From an uncultured Collinsella sp. (GTDB taxonomy: Bacteria > Actinomycetota > Coriobacteriia > Coriobacteriales > Coriobacteriaceae), in contig URZJ01000063.1 of the NCBI GenBank assembly GCA_900552395.1, forward strand, positions 1 to 9,027: a DNA stretch of 9,027 nucleotides, written 5' to 3'. A program made the position numbers and the translations under genes. The notes beneath the pieces were generated by a model. It worked only from the letters and a program-made list of their open reading frames with translations, searched no databases and had not been told where the DNA came from. Shown here one piece after another: positions 1 through 5,870 of this stretch (positions are counted from its first letter, which is position 1; each line of letters opens with the position of its first letter).

Positions 1-1
1 G

Positions 2-328
2 CGCAAGGCGTGTGCCGATGCCGACCCGGTGGTGCTGGAGCCCATCGAGGAAATTACGGTGACTATCCCCGAGAGCTATGCCGGCGCCGTGATGGGCGAC
101 ATCTCGGCCTCGCGCGGTCGCGTGACGGGTATGGAGACCGACGAGCGCGGCGATACCGTGGTCATTGCCCAGGCCCCGCTGGCCGAGCTGACGGATTACT
201 CGACGCGCCTGCGCTCTATCACGCGCGGCACGGGCGACTTTACCATGAAGCCCGCGGGCTATGAGCAGGTGCCCTATGACGTGCAGGCCAAGCTGGTCGA
301 GCGCTATGAGGAGGGCCGCGCCAAGTAG
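2..328 (+). CDS. Elongation factor G-like protein, C-terminal fragment (gene starts upstream of the window)
   Basis: The frame is open from the window edge, so only the last 108 codons are present. The translation matches domains IV/V of translational GTPases of the EF-G family: PVVLEPIEEITVTIPESYAG resembles the EF-G segment 'P-LLEPI-VEV--PE-Y-G', followed by GDISASRGRVTGME (EF-G 'GDL-SRRG-I-GM'), then PLAELTDYSTRLRSITRGTG (EF-G 'PL-E--GY-T-LRS-T-GRG') and a terminal YEQVP. The P-loop GTPase domain lies off the window. The match to canonical EF-G is only moderate, which suggests the paralogous EF-G-like protein often found in Actinomycetota rather than the ribosomal-operon fusA product; this is inference. 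An ATG at 18-20 is out of frame, and the GTG at 29 is internal to a continuing frame, so neither is a real start. The gene ends in TAG and is followed by a hairpin terminator. Confidence 0.85.
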   Translation, partial: RKACADADPVVLEPIEEITVTIPESYAGAVMGDISASRGRVTGMETDERGDTVVIAQAPLAELTDYSTRLRSITRGTGDFTMKPAGYEQVPYDVQAKLVERYEEGRAK

Positions 329-361
329 CGTGTGGCTTTGTCTGCAATGTAGGTGCTGACG

Positions 362-397
362 AAAAGGCCGCCCTGGGTAACCGGGGCGGCCTTATTT
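362..397. terminator. Hairpin terminator shared by convergent genes
   Basis: AAGGCCGCCC (364-373) pairs perfectly with GGGCGGCCTT (384-393) around a 10-base loop. The stem is preceded by AAAA, which reads as a U-run on the minus strand, and followed by a short weak T tract (TTATTTG) on the plus strand. It lies about 35 bases after the EF-G-like stop and about 60 bases after the nuclease stop, so it probably ends transcription from both sides. Confidence 0.75.
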
Positions 398-457
398 GAT
401 CCCTTGGGGACGGAGGAAAACGGATCATTTTTTGGGTTACGGGCGGCGCGGTCGGCA

Positions 458-1423
458 CTAGTCTCCGGATGCCTGGTTGCGGCCGGTGGCGTAGTCGATC
501 TGCACGTGCGGCTGCAGGTTGTAGCAGTACACGTGGAAGCACAGGGTCTTGCCGTGGTCCTCGATCGATTGTGCTTCCAGACGAATGCCACGACAGACGA
601 GCTCCTCCTCGTTGTACATAGGCGTGACGCGATAGAGCACGTGGTTGCCCGTGTCGCGGACGTAGTCGAGGATCTGCTCTTCAAACGGCAGCATGCCCGT
701 CTCGTTGAGATAGCGCGTGCCGGTGAGGAGATTCTTGCGGTTGGCGTTTTCGCCGCAGAGTGACCAGGCGATGAGGTGGCAGCGGTTGTAGAGGCTCTGG
801 CCTGGAATAAAGTCGTAGCGCTGCTGGTGCCAACCGGCAGGATGGATACGCGAGATATCGCCGCGCTTGCCCTGACCGAGCGATTCGGGGCCCACGCAGG
901 CGAGCGCCTTGCGAGTGCGGCCCAGGCTGTCGAGCTTGGAGAATTTCTTAAAGCAGCCCTCTTCGGTGGCCCGTTCGTATTCATCGAGCGTGAACGATGG
1001 CGTGCCGAGCGGATGCGTGCCGTCGGCGCGGAGGGCAACGTAGGGGTTGCCGGCGTAGTCGGGAATGCTGCTGAGATAAACACCACGGGCGCGGTTGAGG
1101 TCGGGGTTTTCCACCTCGTCGATGGGGGCGGCGGCGCTGTCTGTGGAAGCGTCGTCGCCGGTGTCGGTTGCGACGGAATCGGAGCCATTGCCGGAGTCCT
1201 CGGAGCTCGCTGTTCCCGATTCGAGCCGGGCGACCAAGTCCGCTTCGTCGTCGGTACGGCTGGGACTCTCGTTTTGCTTCTCGGCCAGAGCCGCCGCCTG
1301 CTCATCACTTTGCGGCGACAGCAACTTGGGCGCCCCATCGAGCGATCCCGTAAACAGCGCAAATCCCAGCACCACGGCGGTGCCGATGGAAAGTGCTTGC
1401 TTGTAGGCGGACTTGCGCGACAT
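458..1423 (-). CDS. Secreted/anchored DNA/RNA non-specific endonuclease (beta-beta-alpha metal, EndA-like)
   Basis: This 321-residue protein has a short basic N-terminus and a hydrophobic segment at about residues 8-27 (signal peptide or signal anchor). A low-complexity acidic/Ser/Thr/Ala linker follows at about 35-110, then a nuclease domain at about 115-312. The domain carries YNRCHLIAWSLCGENANRKN at 212-231. His216 sits where the family's general-base His lies (D/N-R-x-H). Asn231 and Asn240 have the same nine-residue spacing as the two catalytic/metal Asn of pneumococcal EndA, and GMLPFEEQILDYV supplies the downstream Glu (248/249). It probably cleaves DNA and RNA outside the cell, for nucleotide scavenging, DNA uptake or competition; which of these cannot be told. 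The ATG is preceded by AGGAG at 7 bases. It is monocistronic, with its own upstream gap and a shared terminator. It ends in TAG. No lipobox Cys is visible. Confidence 0.88.
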   Translation of the reverse strand: MSRKSAYKQALSIGTAVVLGFALFTGSLDGAPKLLSPQSDEQAAALAEKQNESPSRTDDEADLVARLESGTASSEDSGNGSDSVATDTGDDASTDSAAAPIDEVENPDLNRARGVYLSSIPDYAGNPYVALRADGTHPLGTPSFTLDEYERATEEGCFKKFSKLDSLGRTRKALACVGPESLGQGKRGDISRIHPAGWHQQRYDFIPGQSLYNRCHLIAWSLCGENANRKNLLTGTRYLNETGMLPFEEQILDYVRDTGNHVLYRVTPMYNEEELVCRGIRLEAQSIEDHGKTLCFHVYCYNLQPHVQIDYATGRNQASGD

Positions 1424-1552
1424 TGAGGCTCCTGGATGGACGGTTGGGAATCTACCAGTCTAGCAGGAGCCGGCAGAGGCCGTTCTGTCGAACAAATACT
1501 TAAGATTTGGGACAAACGCTACTGGTTCATTTGCTTCATATTTGACGTATGG
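1424..1552 (-). other. Intergenic gap upstream of the nuclease gene
   Basis: This 129-base gap separates two minus-strand genes and must hold the nuclease promoter if that gene is transcribed alone. Read on the minus strand it contains TGCTAGACT, which fits an extended -10 (TGnTAnnnT), about 35 bases before the start, but no convincing -35 lies 16-18 bases upstream of it. I see no hairpin terminator for the LacI gene here, so read-through from lacI into the nuclease gene is possible. Confidence 0.35.
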
Positions 1553-2563
1553 CTAGATCGAGGTGGAGTCGAGCCAGTTGAGCTTGCACTCGAGAATGCG
1601 CTGCTCGCCGGGTTGGCTGCTGCCGTCAAGCAAGGCGAGCAGCATCTCGGCCGCCTCCCTGCCTTCCTGGTCGACGGGCTCGATGATCGTGGAGACGGTC
1701 GGCGTGGTGAGGTTGGTCCAGTCTTCGCAGTTGAGTCCCAAAAGACCTATTTGCTGCGGAAGTAGATGGGCCATGGGTTGGAGGGCCTTGTAGACACGGG
1801 GAAGCGCCCATTGGTTTTGTACGAAGATGAGCGTGCGCTTGGCGGGGTTGAACTTGTATTTAAAGTATTCGGTGAGCTCGTTGATTGACGGCTTGTTGTG
1901 ATCGATGGGGATGGCTTTGTAGAGCTGCCCATTCGCGGCCAATGCCTCGGCATATCCCTGAAAACGTTCCATGCGAGTGCGCATTTCGGTCATGTTGGCG
2001 GCGATGGAAAAGAAGTCTTCGTAGCCGGCGTCGAGAAGCGCCTGCGTGGCATTGTACACGCCGTCGTAGAGGTTGGTTTTGATCCAGCTGGTGCCTGGGC
2101 TGTAGATGGCCGCGTCAAAAAAGACGACGGGCTTGTCGGCGCGCTTGATGCGGTCGTGGACTGCCTTGAAATTTGCCGTGGGCTGGATGATAAAACCATC
2201 GACGCCCAGTGAGAGCATTTTGTCGACATACATGAGCTCGGTCTCGGGGTTAAAGTTGCTCGTGCAAACGACCGTCTGGTAGCCCGCGGGGAGCATGACC
2301 TGCTCCATGCCGTTGAGGACGAGGCCCGCCCATTTGTTGGTGTTATCCAAGATGATGATGGCGATGACGTGGGTTTGCTTGCCGGTGAGCGTTTGCGCTT
2401 GGGCGTTGGGAACGTATCCGAGTTCCTTGATGACGCGCGCAATCTTTGCCTGCGTCTTCTCGCTAAGCTTTTCTCGTTTGTCGTTGAGGTAATACGAGAC
2501 GCTTGCCGTCGAGGTTCCCGCCTCTCGAGCGACGTCTGCGATCGTAACGCGCTGTTTTGCCAC
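1553..2563 (-). CDS. LacI-family transcriptional regulator, likely repressor of the divergent PTS operon
   Basis: This 336-residue protein (GTG start) has the family's usual length. The N-terminal helix-turn-helix spans about residues 6-26 (VTIADVAREAGTSTASVSYY), followed by the third helix KTQAKIARVIKELGYVPN. The hinge region NAQAQTLTGKQTHVIAI resembles the hinge of E. coli LacI and keeps the minor-groove Leu. Residues about 65-336 form a sugar-binding-protein-like effector domain, with VDGFIIQPTAN and a C-terminal LALLDG segment. An in-frame ATG lies 36 bases upstream (2597-2599), but it has no ribosome site, and the strong GGAAGGAG falls inside that extension, five bases before the GTG; I therefore chose the GTG. 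The gene is divergent from the PTS operon, which suggests local control, with the imported sugar or its phosphate as inducer (inference). It ends in TAG. Confidence 0.9.
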   Translation of the reverse strand: MAKQRVTIADVAREAGTSTASVSYYLNDKREKLSEKTQAKIARVIKELGYVPNAQAQTLTGKQTHVIAIIILDNTNKWAGLVLNGMEQVMLPAGYQTVVCTSNFNPETELMYVDKMLSLGVDGFIIQPTANFKAVHDRIKRADKPVVFFDAAIYSPGTSWIKTNLYDGVYNATQALLDAGYEDFFSIAANMTEMRTRMERFQGYAEALAANGQLYKAIPIDHNKPSINELTEYFKYKFNPAKRTLIFVQNQWALPRVYKALQPMAHLLPQQIGLLGLNCEDWTNLTTPTVSTIIEPVDQEGREAAEMLLALLDGSSQPGEQRILECKLNWLDSTSI

Positions 2564-2568
2564 AGTGA

Positions 2569-2576
2569 CTCCTTCC
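2569..2576 (-). promoter_or_regulatory. Ribosome binding site deciding the lacI-family start
   Basis: On the minus strand GGAAGGAG lies five bases before the GTG at 2561-2563. This near-ideal Shine-Dalgarno supports the GTG start over the in-frame ATG at 2597-2599, which has no such site. Confidence 0.75.
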
Positions 2577-2785
2577 GACAGATGAGCATTTTCCAACATG
2601 ATGACTTTGAGTCTTGGTGAGGGATGCGCTTTGGTGAGCGACTTTTTCCTTTCATATGAGTATGCAACAAATGCGGTATATGGGTGGGGTCGAAATTTGT
2701 GACCGGCATGCGCATCTGCCGTCTACCGAGAAAATCAAATACTTCTTGACTTTTGAAATCGAGGGTAAAATCGCAGGATTCATTT

Positions 2786-2818
2786 TTGGTTAAACGCATA
2801 ACTAAATAGCGTAACCAA
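2786..2818. repeat. Inverted repeat, candidate operator or leader hairpin
   Basis: TTGGTTA (2786-2792) and TAACCAA (2812-2818) are perfect 7-base complements. CGC (2795-2797) and GCG (2809-2811) extend the stem past an AA bulge, leaving an 11-base AT-rich loop. It may be a regulator site or an RNA hairpin, depending on where transcription begins. The arms are farther apart than in a usual single LacI-family operator. Confidence 0.45.
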
Positions 2819-2848
2819 CGCTCTGACCTGCGCGTTTACCGAAATAAA

Positions 2849-2878
2849 CTGGCATTAAGAAAAACGAGCACCTATATT
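2849..2878 (+). promoter_or_regulatory. Candidate sigma-70 promoter of the PTS operon
   Basis: CTGGCA (2849-2854) is 18 bases from TATATT (2873-2878). These match the -35 and -10 consensus at 4 and 5 of 6 positions respectively. The start of transcription would be near 2885, giving a leader of about 95 bases. The AT-rich spacer supports the call, but no expression evidence exists. Confidence 0.4.
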
Positions 2879-2922
2879 GGTCTTGTCGAAAAGACAGCAA
2901 GTCCAAACGGCAGGGGATGCTC

Positions 2923-2934
2923 CGGAGGCCTCCG
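2923..2934. repeat. Perfect 12-base palindrome in the operon leader
   Basis: CGGAGGCCTCCG is fully self-complementary. It lies 45 bases before the first start codon and is bracketed by two copies of CAAACGG (2904-2910 and 2935-2941). It could be a regulator site, but this is not shown. Confidence 0.45.
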
Positions 2935-2945
2935 CAAACGGTGTC

Positions 2946-2957
2946 TTGCGCACGCAA
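2946..2957. promoter_or_regulatory. Short palindrome just before the ribosome site of the PTS gene
   Basis: TTGCG (2946-2950) and CGCAA (2953-2957) are complementary around a CA centre. The compact form and GC centre are compatible with a LacI-family half-site pair. It lies downstream of the candidate promoter, where binding could block elongation. It is a weak candidate on its own. Confidence 0.3.
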
Positions 2958-2978
2958 CTCTATGAAAAGAGGGAAGCA

Positions 2979-3128
2979 ATGAAGATCGTAGGCGTTGCCG
3001 CCTGTACCGTGGGTATCGCCCACACGTATATGGCCCAGAAGGCGATTCAGGATGAATGCGCCGCTCGTGGCATCGAGTGCAAAGTCGAGGCTCAGGGTGG
3101 TCTGGGTATCGAGAATGAGCTCGCGTAG
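2979..3128 (+). CDS. Truncated PTS EIIB fragment before the TAG
   Basis: If the TAG is read as a stop, the product is 49 residues. It keeps the phosphorylation loop with Cys9 but loses roughly half of the EIIB fold, including the later strands and helices, so it is unlikely to fold or to pass phosphate on. The start and its GAGGGAAG ribosome site are good. The fragment has no known independent role. It is listed separately so that both readings of the locus are recorded. Confidence 0.45.
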   Translation: MKIVGVAACTVGIAHTYMAQKAIQDECAARGIECKVEAQGGLGIENELA

Positions 3129-3152
3129 GAAGACGTTGATTCCGCCGACCTG

Positions 3153-4451
3153 GTGCTCGAGTCCGTCGACGTGGGTGTCGAGAACGAGGACCGTTTTGAG
3201 CAGAAGGTGGCCGAGGGCAAGTTCCTCAAGGTCGGCACCTCGGATGTAATCGCCGATCCGGTAAAGATTATCGACCAGGCTGTCGAGATCATCAAGGCGA
3301 CGGGCGGTGCCGTTGACGCGTCCAAGGCCGAGGCCAAGGCAGAGAAGAAGGCCGTCTCCGCTGCCCCGCAGGCCCCGACACCGGCGTCCAAGCAGTCCAT
3401 CTTTGCCGATCCTGGCAAGACGCTGCTCAATGCATTCAATACCGGCGTTTCCTATTTTATCCCCATCGTCGTTATCGGTGGCGTGTTCCTCGCCTTCTCG
3501 TTGGCATCCGGTACTGCCGGTGCTAGCGGCATGGAGGTCACCAACCCGTTGATGGTGAGCCTTAACACTATCGGCATGGCCGGCATCTCTATGATGATTC
3601 CGGTGCTTGCGGCATACATCGCCTACTCGATGGCCGGTAAGCCCGCACTTGCCCCCGGCTTCGTCCTGGGCTACTTGGTTAACAACGCCGTCGTCACCCC
3701 GAGCGGCAACAGCGTTTCGACCGGCTTCTTGGGCGCCATGATCATGGCTGTCATCTGCGGTTACTTTGTCCGCTGGATGAAGACCTGGAAGGTCAACAAC
3801 ACCATCCAGACCATCATGCCCATTCTGATCATCCCGATTCTGACCTCGCTCGTCCTGGGCATGGCTTACATCTACATCCTGGCCACGCCGCTTGGCTTTG
3901 TGATGGATTGGCTCACCAGCGTGCTCGGCAGCCTGCAGGGCGGCTCCGCCGTCGTCCTGGGCCTGGTCATTGGTGTTATGACTGCTTTCGATATGGGTGG
4001 CCCCATCAACAAGACCGCTTCGACCTTTACCATGGCCATCATGGCCTCCGGCATCTACGGCCCCAACGGTATGTTCCGCGTCGCCGTCGCCATTCCCCCG
4101 ATTGCTTGCGGCCTCGCTGCGCTCATCGCCAAGAACAAGTTCGATGACGCTGACCGTCAGATGGGCATCTCTGCTCTGTTCATGGGCTGCATCGGTATTA
4201 CCGAGGGCGCTATTCCCTTCGCGGTCAAGGATCTTGGCCACACCCTGCCCGGCATTTGCATCGGCTCTGCCGTGGGCGCGGCGCTTGCCGCCTTCCAGGG
4301 CATCGACTGCTATGTTCCGCATGGTGGCTTTATTGTCGCCCTGGCCACCAACAACGTCGCGCTGTTCTGCCTGGACATCGTGATTGGCTCCTTGGTCGCC
4401 GCTGCAATCCTGATTGCCATGAAGCCCACGCTCGATAAGCAGGCCAAGTAA
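3153..4451 (+). CDS. PTS EIIC with residual EIIB tail, the part after the TAG
   Basis: The first possible restart after the TAG is GTG 3153, giving 432 residues: the last part of EIIB, the linker and the whole EIIC membrane domain. No Shine-Dalgarno lies at the right distance before it; the GGAAG at 3128-3132 is about 20 bases away. The next in-frame ATG (3531) is already inside the membrane domain, so efficient re-initiation looks unlikely. If the piece is made, it lacks the EIIB Cys and could transport only with another EIIB. EIIC itself looks undamaged, with DMGGPINK and TEGAIPFA motifs and regular hydrophobic helices. The gene ends in TAA 144 bases before the GatZ-like gene. Confidence 0.5.
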   Translation: MLESVDVGVENEDRFEQKVAEGKFLKVGTSDVIADPVKIIDQAVEIIKATGGAVDASKAEAKAEKKAVSAAPQAPTPASKQSIFADPGKTLLNAFNTGVSYFIPIVVIGGVFLAFSLASGTAGASGMEVTNPLMVSLNTIGMAGISMMIPVLAAYIAYSMAGKPALAPGFVLGYLVNNAVVTPSGNSVSTGFLGAMIMAVICGYFVRWMKTWKVNNTIQTIMPILIIPILTSLVLGMAYIYILATPLGFVMDWLTSVLGSLQGGSAVVLGLVIGVMTAFDMGGPINKTASTFTMAIMASGIYGPNGMFRVAVAIPPIACGLAALIAKNKFDDADRQMGISALFMGCIGITEGAIPFAVKDLGHTLPGICIGSAVGAALAAFQGIDCYVPHGGFIVALATNNVALFCLDIVIGSLVAAAILIAMKPTLDKQAK

Positions 4452-4466
4452 ACCTTTAAGGACTCC

Positions 4467-4502
4467 GGTTGTGCGGAGGGATGGATTTGACTCCGCACAA
4501 CC
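4467..4502 (+). promoter_or_regulatory. Strong intercistronic hairpin with possible loop-downstream pairing
   Basis: GGTTGTGCGGAG (4467-4478) pairs perfectly with CTCCGCACAACC (4491-4502) around a 12-base loop. Ten loop bases (4479-4488, GGATGGATTT) are exactly complementary to AAATCCATCC at 4517-4526, so a pseudoknot or an alternative stem is possible. No T-run follows, so it is not a classical terminator. It may protect the EIIBC message from 3' decay, mark a processing site, or set different expression of transporter and enzymes (inference). Confidence 0.6.
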
Positions 4503-4535
4503 ACCCCTACACAACAAAATCCATCCGCACTGATA

Positions 4536-4554
4536 GGGCCCACATCTGGGTCCC
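4536..4554 (+). promoter_or_regulatory. Second small hairpin before the GatZ-like gene
   Basis: GGGCCCA (4536-4542) pairs with TGGGTCCC (4547-4554), with one bulged base and a four-base CATC loop. It lies about 40 bases before the start codon. Together with the larger hairpin upstream it makes most of this 144-base gap structured. Confidence 0.4.
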
Positions 4555-4595
4555 AGGGAACTTTTGTCAAAAATCCTCTGGAGAAGGAGAACAAA

Positions 4596-5870
4596 ATGTC
4601 CAACCTCACCATCCGCCAGGCCGTTCAGGGCATGCTCAAGCTGCAGGACAGCGGCGATCACGCAACCATGGTCGGCATTGGTCCCATGAGCCCCAACCTG
4701 ATTCAGGCCGTGTTCGAGCTTGCCAAGGACGAGGATTTCCCGCCCATGTTTATCGCTAGCCGCAACCAGGTCGATATGGACGAGATGGGCGCCGGCTACG
4801 TCAACGGTTGGGACCAGACGCGCTTTGCCGCCGACATTAAGAAGGTTGCCGACGAGGTGGGTTATACCGGTCCGTACTACCTGTGCCGCGATCACGGCGG
4901 TCCGTGGCAGCGCGACGAGGAGCGTAACGCCCACCTGCCCGAGGACGAGGCCATGGAGCTCGCCCGCAAGTCCTTTGTCGCCGACATGGAGGCAGGCTTT
5001 GACCTGCTGATGGTCGACCCCACCAAGGACCCCTATCAGATCGGCAAGGTTATTCCGCTCGACGTGGTGCTTCGCCGCACGATCGATCTTATCGACTATC
5101 TTGAGCAGTACCGTCGCGAGCATAACCTGCCCGAGGTTGCCTATGAGGTCGGTACCGAGGAGACCAATGGCGGCCTGACCTCCACCGACAAGTACGAGGA
5201 GTTCATTTCTCAGCTGCAGCCCGAGCTCGAGAAGCGCGGCTGCCCCATGCCCACCTTTATCGTCGGCCAGACCGGTACGCTCACCCGTTGGACCGAGCAG
5301 GTCGGTCATTACAACTTTAAGAATGCCCGCGAGCTCGCCGACATGGCCAAGCGCTACGGCGTGGGCCTGAAGGAGCACAACGCCGACTACCTGGACGACG
5401 CGACGCTGCTCGAGCACATCCCGGCACACGTGACCGCTTCCAATGTCGCCCCTCAGTACGGCACCGAGGAGACCCGCGCTTACCTCAAGCTCTGCGCTAC
5501 CGAGCAGATTCTGGTCGACAACGGCCTGTGCGACGATCCCTCCGATCTGTATCACACGCTGCTGGTCAAGGCCATCAAGACCGAGCGCTGGCGCAAGTGG
5601 ATGACCGGCGACGATGTCAACCTGCAGGTTGACGACATTCTGGCCGACGACGAGCTCAGCCTGAAGATTCTGGATGTCTCCGGCCACTACGCGTTCAACG
5701 ATCCCGAGGTCAAGGAGCAGGTCGAGAAGCTCTATCGCAACCTCGCTGCCCAGGACATTGACGGCAAGCGCTTTGTGATCGAGCACATCAAGCGCCCGAT
5801 CAAGCAGTACGTCGTCGGTCTTAACCTCAAGGGCGTCACGAGCCGCATCGAGGCTGCCCTCGCCGAGTAA
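4596..5870 (+). CDS. GatZ/KbaZ-family protein, possibly a ketose-6-phosphate 4-epimerase
   Basis: This 424-residue protein matches the length of E. coli GatZ (about 420). Its start follows GGAGAAGGAG. Conserved blocks align in order: ASRNQVD at 54-60 (GatZ 'ATSNQVD'), GYVNGWDQTRF at 67-77, CRDHGGPW at 97-104 (GatZ 'GGDHLGPN'), DPTKDP at 141-146, YEVGTEETNGG at 183-193 (GatZ 'IGTE----GG'), GQTGTLTRW at 224-232, LKEHNADYL at 258-266 (GatZ 'EGHSTDYQ'), and ASNVAPQYG at 281-289. It belongs to the class II aldolase-like TIM-barrel family annotated as tagatose-1,6-bisphosphate aldolase non-catalytic subunit. It is clearly divergent, and no GatY/KbaY catalytic partner lies in the operon. Some family members are known as D-tagatose-6-phosphate 4-epimerases, a role that fits a stand-alone gene between a PTS and pentose phosphate enzymes. 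Family assignment is firm; the reaction is inferred. Confidence 0.85.
   Translation: MSNLTIRQAVQGMLKLQDSGDHATMVGIGPMSPNLIQAVFELAKDEDFPPMFIASRNQVDMDEMGAGYVNGWDQTRFAADIKKVADEVGYTGPYYLCRDHGGPWQRDEERNAHLPEDEAMELARKSFVADMEAGFDLLMVDPTKDPYQIGKVIPLDVVLRRTIDLIDYLEQYRREHNLPEVAYEVGTEETNGGLTSTDKYEEFISQLQPELEKRGCPMPTFIVGQTGTLTRWTEQVGHYNFKNARELADMAKRYGVGLKEHNADYLDDATLLEHIPAHVTASNVAPQYGTEETRAYLKLCATEQILVDNGLCDDPSDLYHTLLVKAIKTERWRKWMTGDDVNLQVDDILADDELSLKILDVSGHYAFNDPEVKEQVEKLYRNLAAQDIDGKRFVIEHIKRPIKQYVVGLNLKGVTSRIEAALAE

Larger units (their letters stand above)
2564..2978. promoter_or_regulatory. Divergent control region between the LacI regulator and the PTS operon
   Basis: This stretch of about 415 bases has no convincing gene and is AT-richer than its surroundings. 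It must hold the promoter of the regulator (minus) and of the operon (plus). It contains TTGGTTA/TAACCAA arms at 2786-2818, a promoter-like pair at 2849-2878, a perfect 12-base palindrome at 2923-2934, and TTGCG/CGCAA arms at 2946-2957. It also has an 8-base direct repeat TTGGTGAG at 2614 and 2631. TTGACT at 2746-2751 and TAAAAT at 2766-2771 look promoter-like but are only 14 bases apart. I could not place the regulator's own promoter. Confidence 0.6.
2979..4451 (+). pseudogene. PTS fructose-type EIIBC, interrupted by an in-frame TAG at codon 50
   Basis: One frame of 490 codons encodes EIIB (about 1-105), an Ala/Lys/Pro-rich linker (about 108-140) and EIIC (about 145-485). The EIIB active-site Cys9 lies in CTVGIAHTYMAQ. 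EIIC has multiple hydrophobic helices and the family motifs FDMGGPINK (near 337-345), ITEGAIPFA (near 407-415) and PHGG (near 447-450). The protein would import a ketose across the membrane and phosphorylate it. The ATG is preceded by GAGGGAAG. Codon 50 (3126-3128) is TAG, between ENELA and EDVDSADLV. Homologous EIIB runs straight through here, often 'IENELT-EDI', so one substitution from CAG, GAG or AAG explains it. Reading frame and composition are intact on both sides, so this is a recent nonsense change, a strain variant or a sequence error. Four other genes here end in TAG, so the codon is not reassigned. Confidence 0.82.

Noticed and set aside
304..1515. A 403-codon minus-strand open frame overlapping the nuclease gene in another frame
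   Set aside because: It is rich in Ser, Arg, Pro and Thr with no domain, while the 458-1423 frame has a signal segment, nuclease motifs and a good ribosome site.
2614..2638. TTGGTGAG direct repeat, 17 bases apart, in the regulator's leader
   Set aside because: Eight bases repeated twice is weak on its own, with no symmetry and no further copies seen near the promoter of the operon.
2746..2771. TTGACT and TAAAAT as a sigma-70 promoter
   Set aside because: Both boxes look good, but the spacer is only 14 bases, too short for normal sigma-70 use. Shifted pairings give a poor -35.
3126..3128. TAG read as pyrrolysine or as a reassigned sense codon
   Set aside because: Four other genes in the window end with TAG (EF-G-like, nuclease, LacI-type, EIIA), and no amine methyltransferase context is present. 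A nonsense change or sequence error is simpler.
2979..4451. Classical fructose operon (fruA) reading
   Set aside because: No 1-phosphofructokinase gene is present between the regulator and the closing terminator, and the neighbours are pentose phosphate enzymes.
4467..4502. The hairpin after EIIBC as an intrinsic terminator
   Set aside because: No T-run follows (the next bases are ACCCCTAC), and the downstream genes need transcripts from the same operon, since no clear promoter is seen in the gap.
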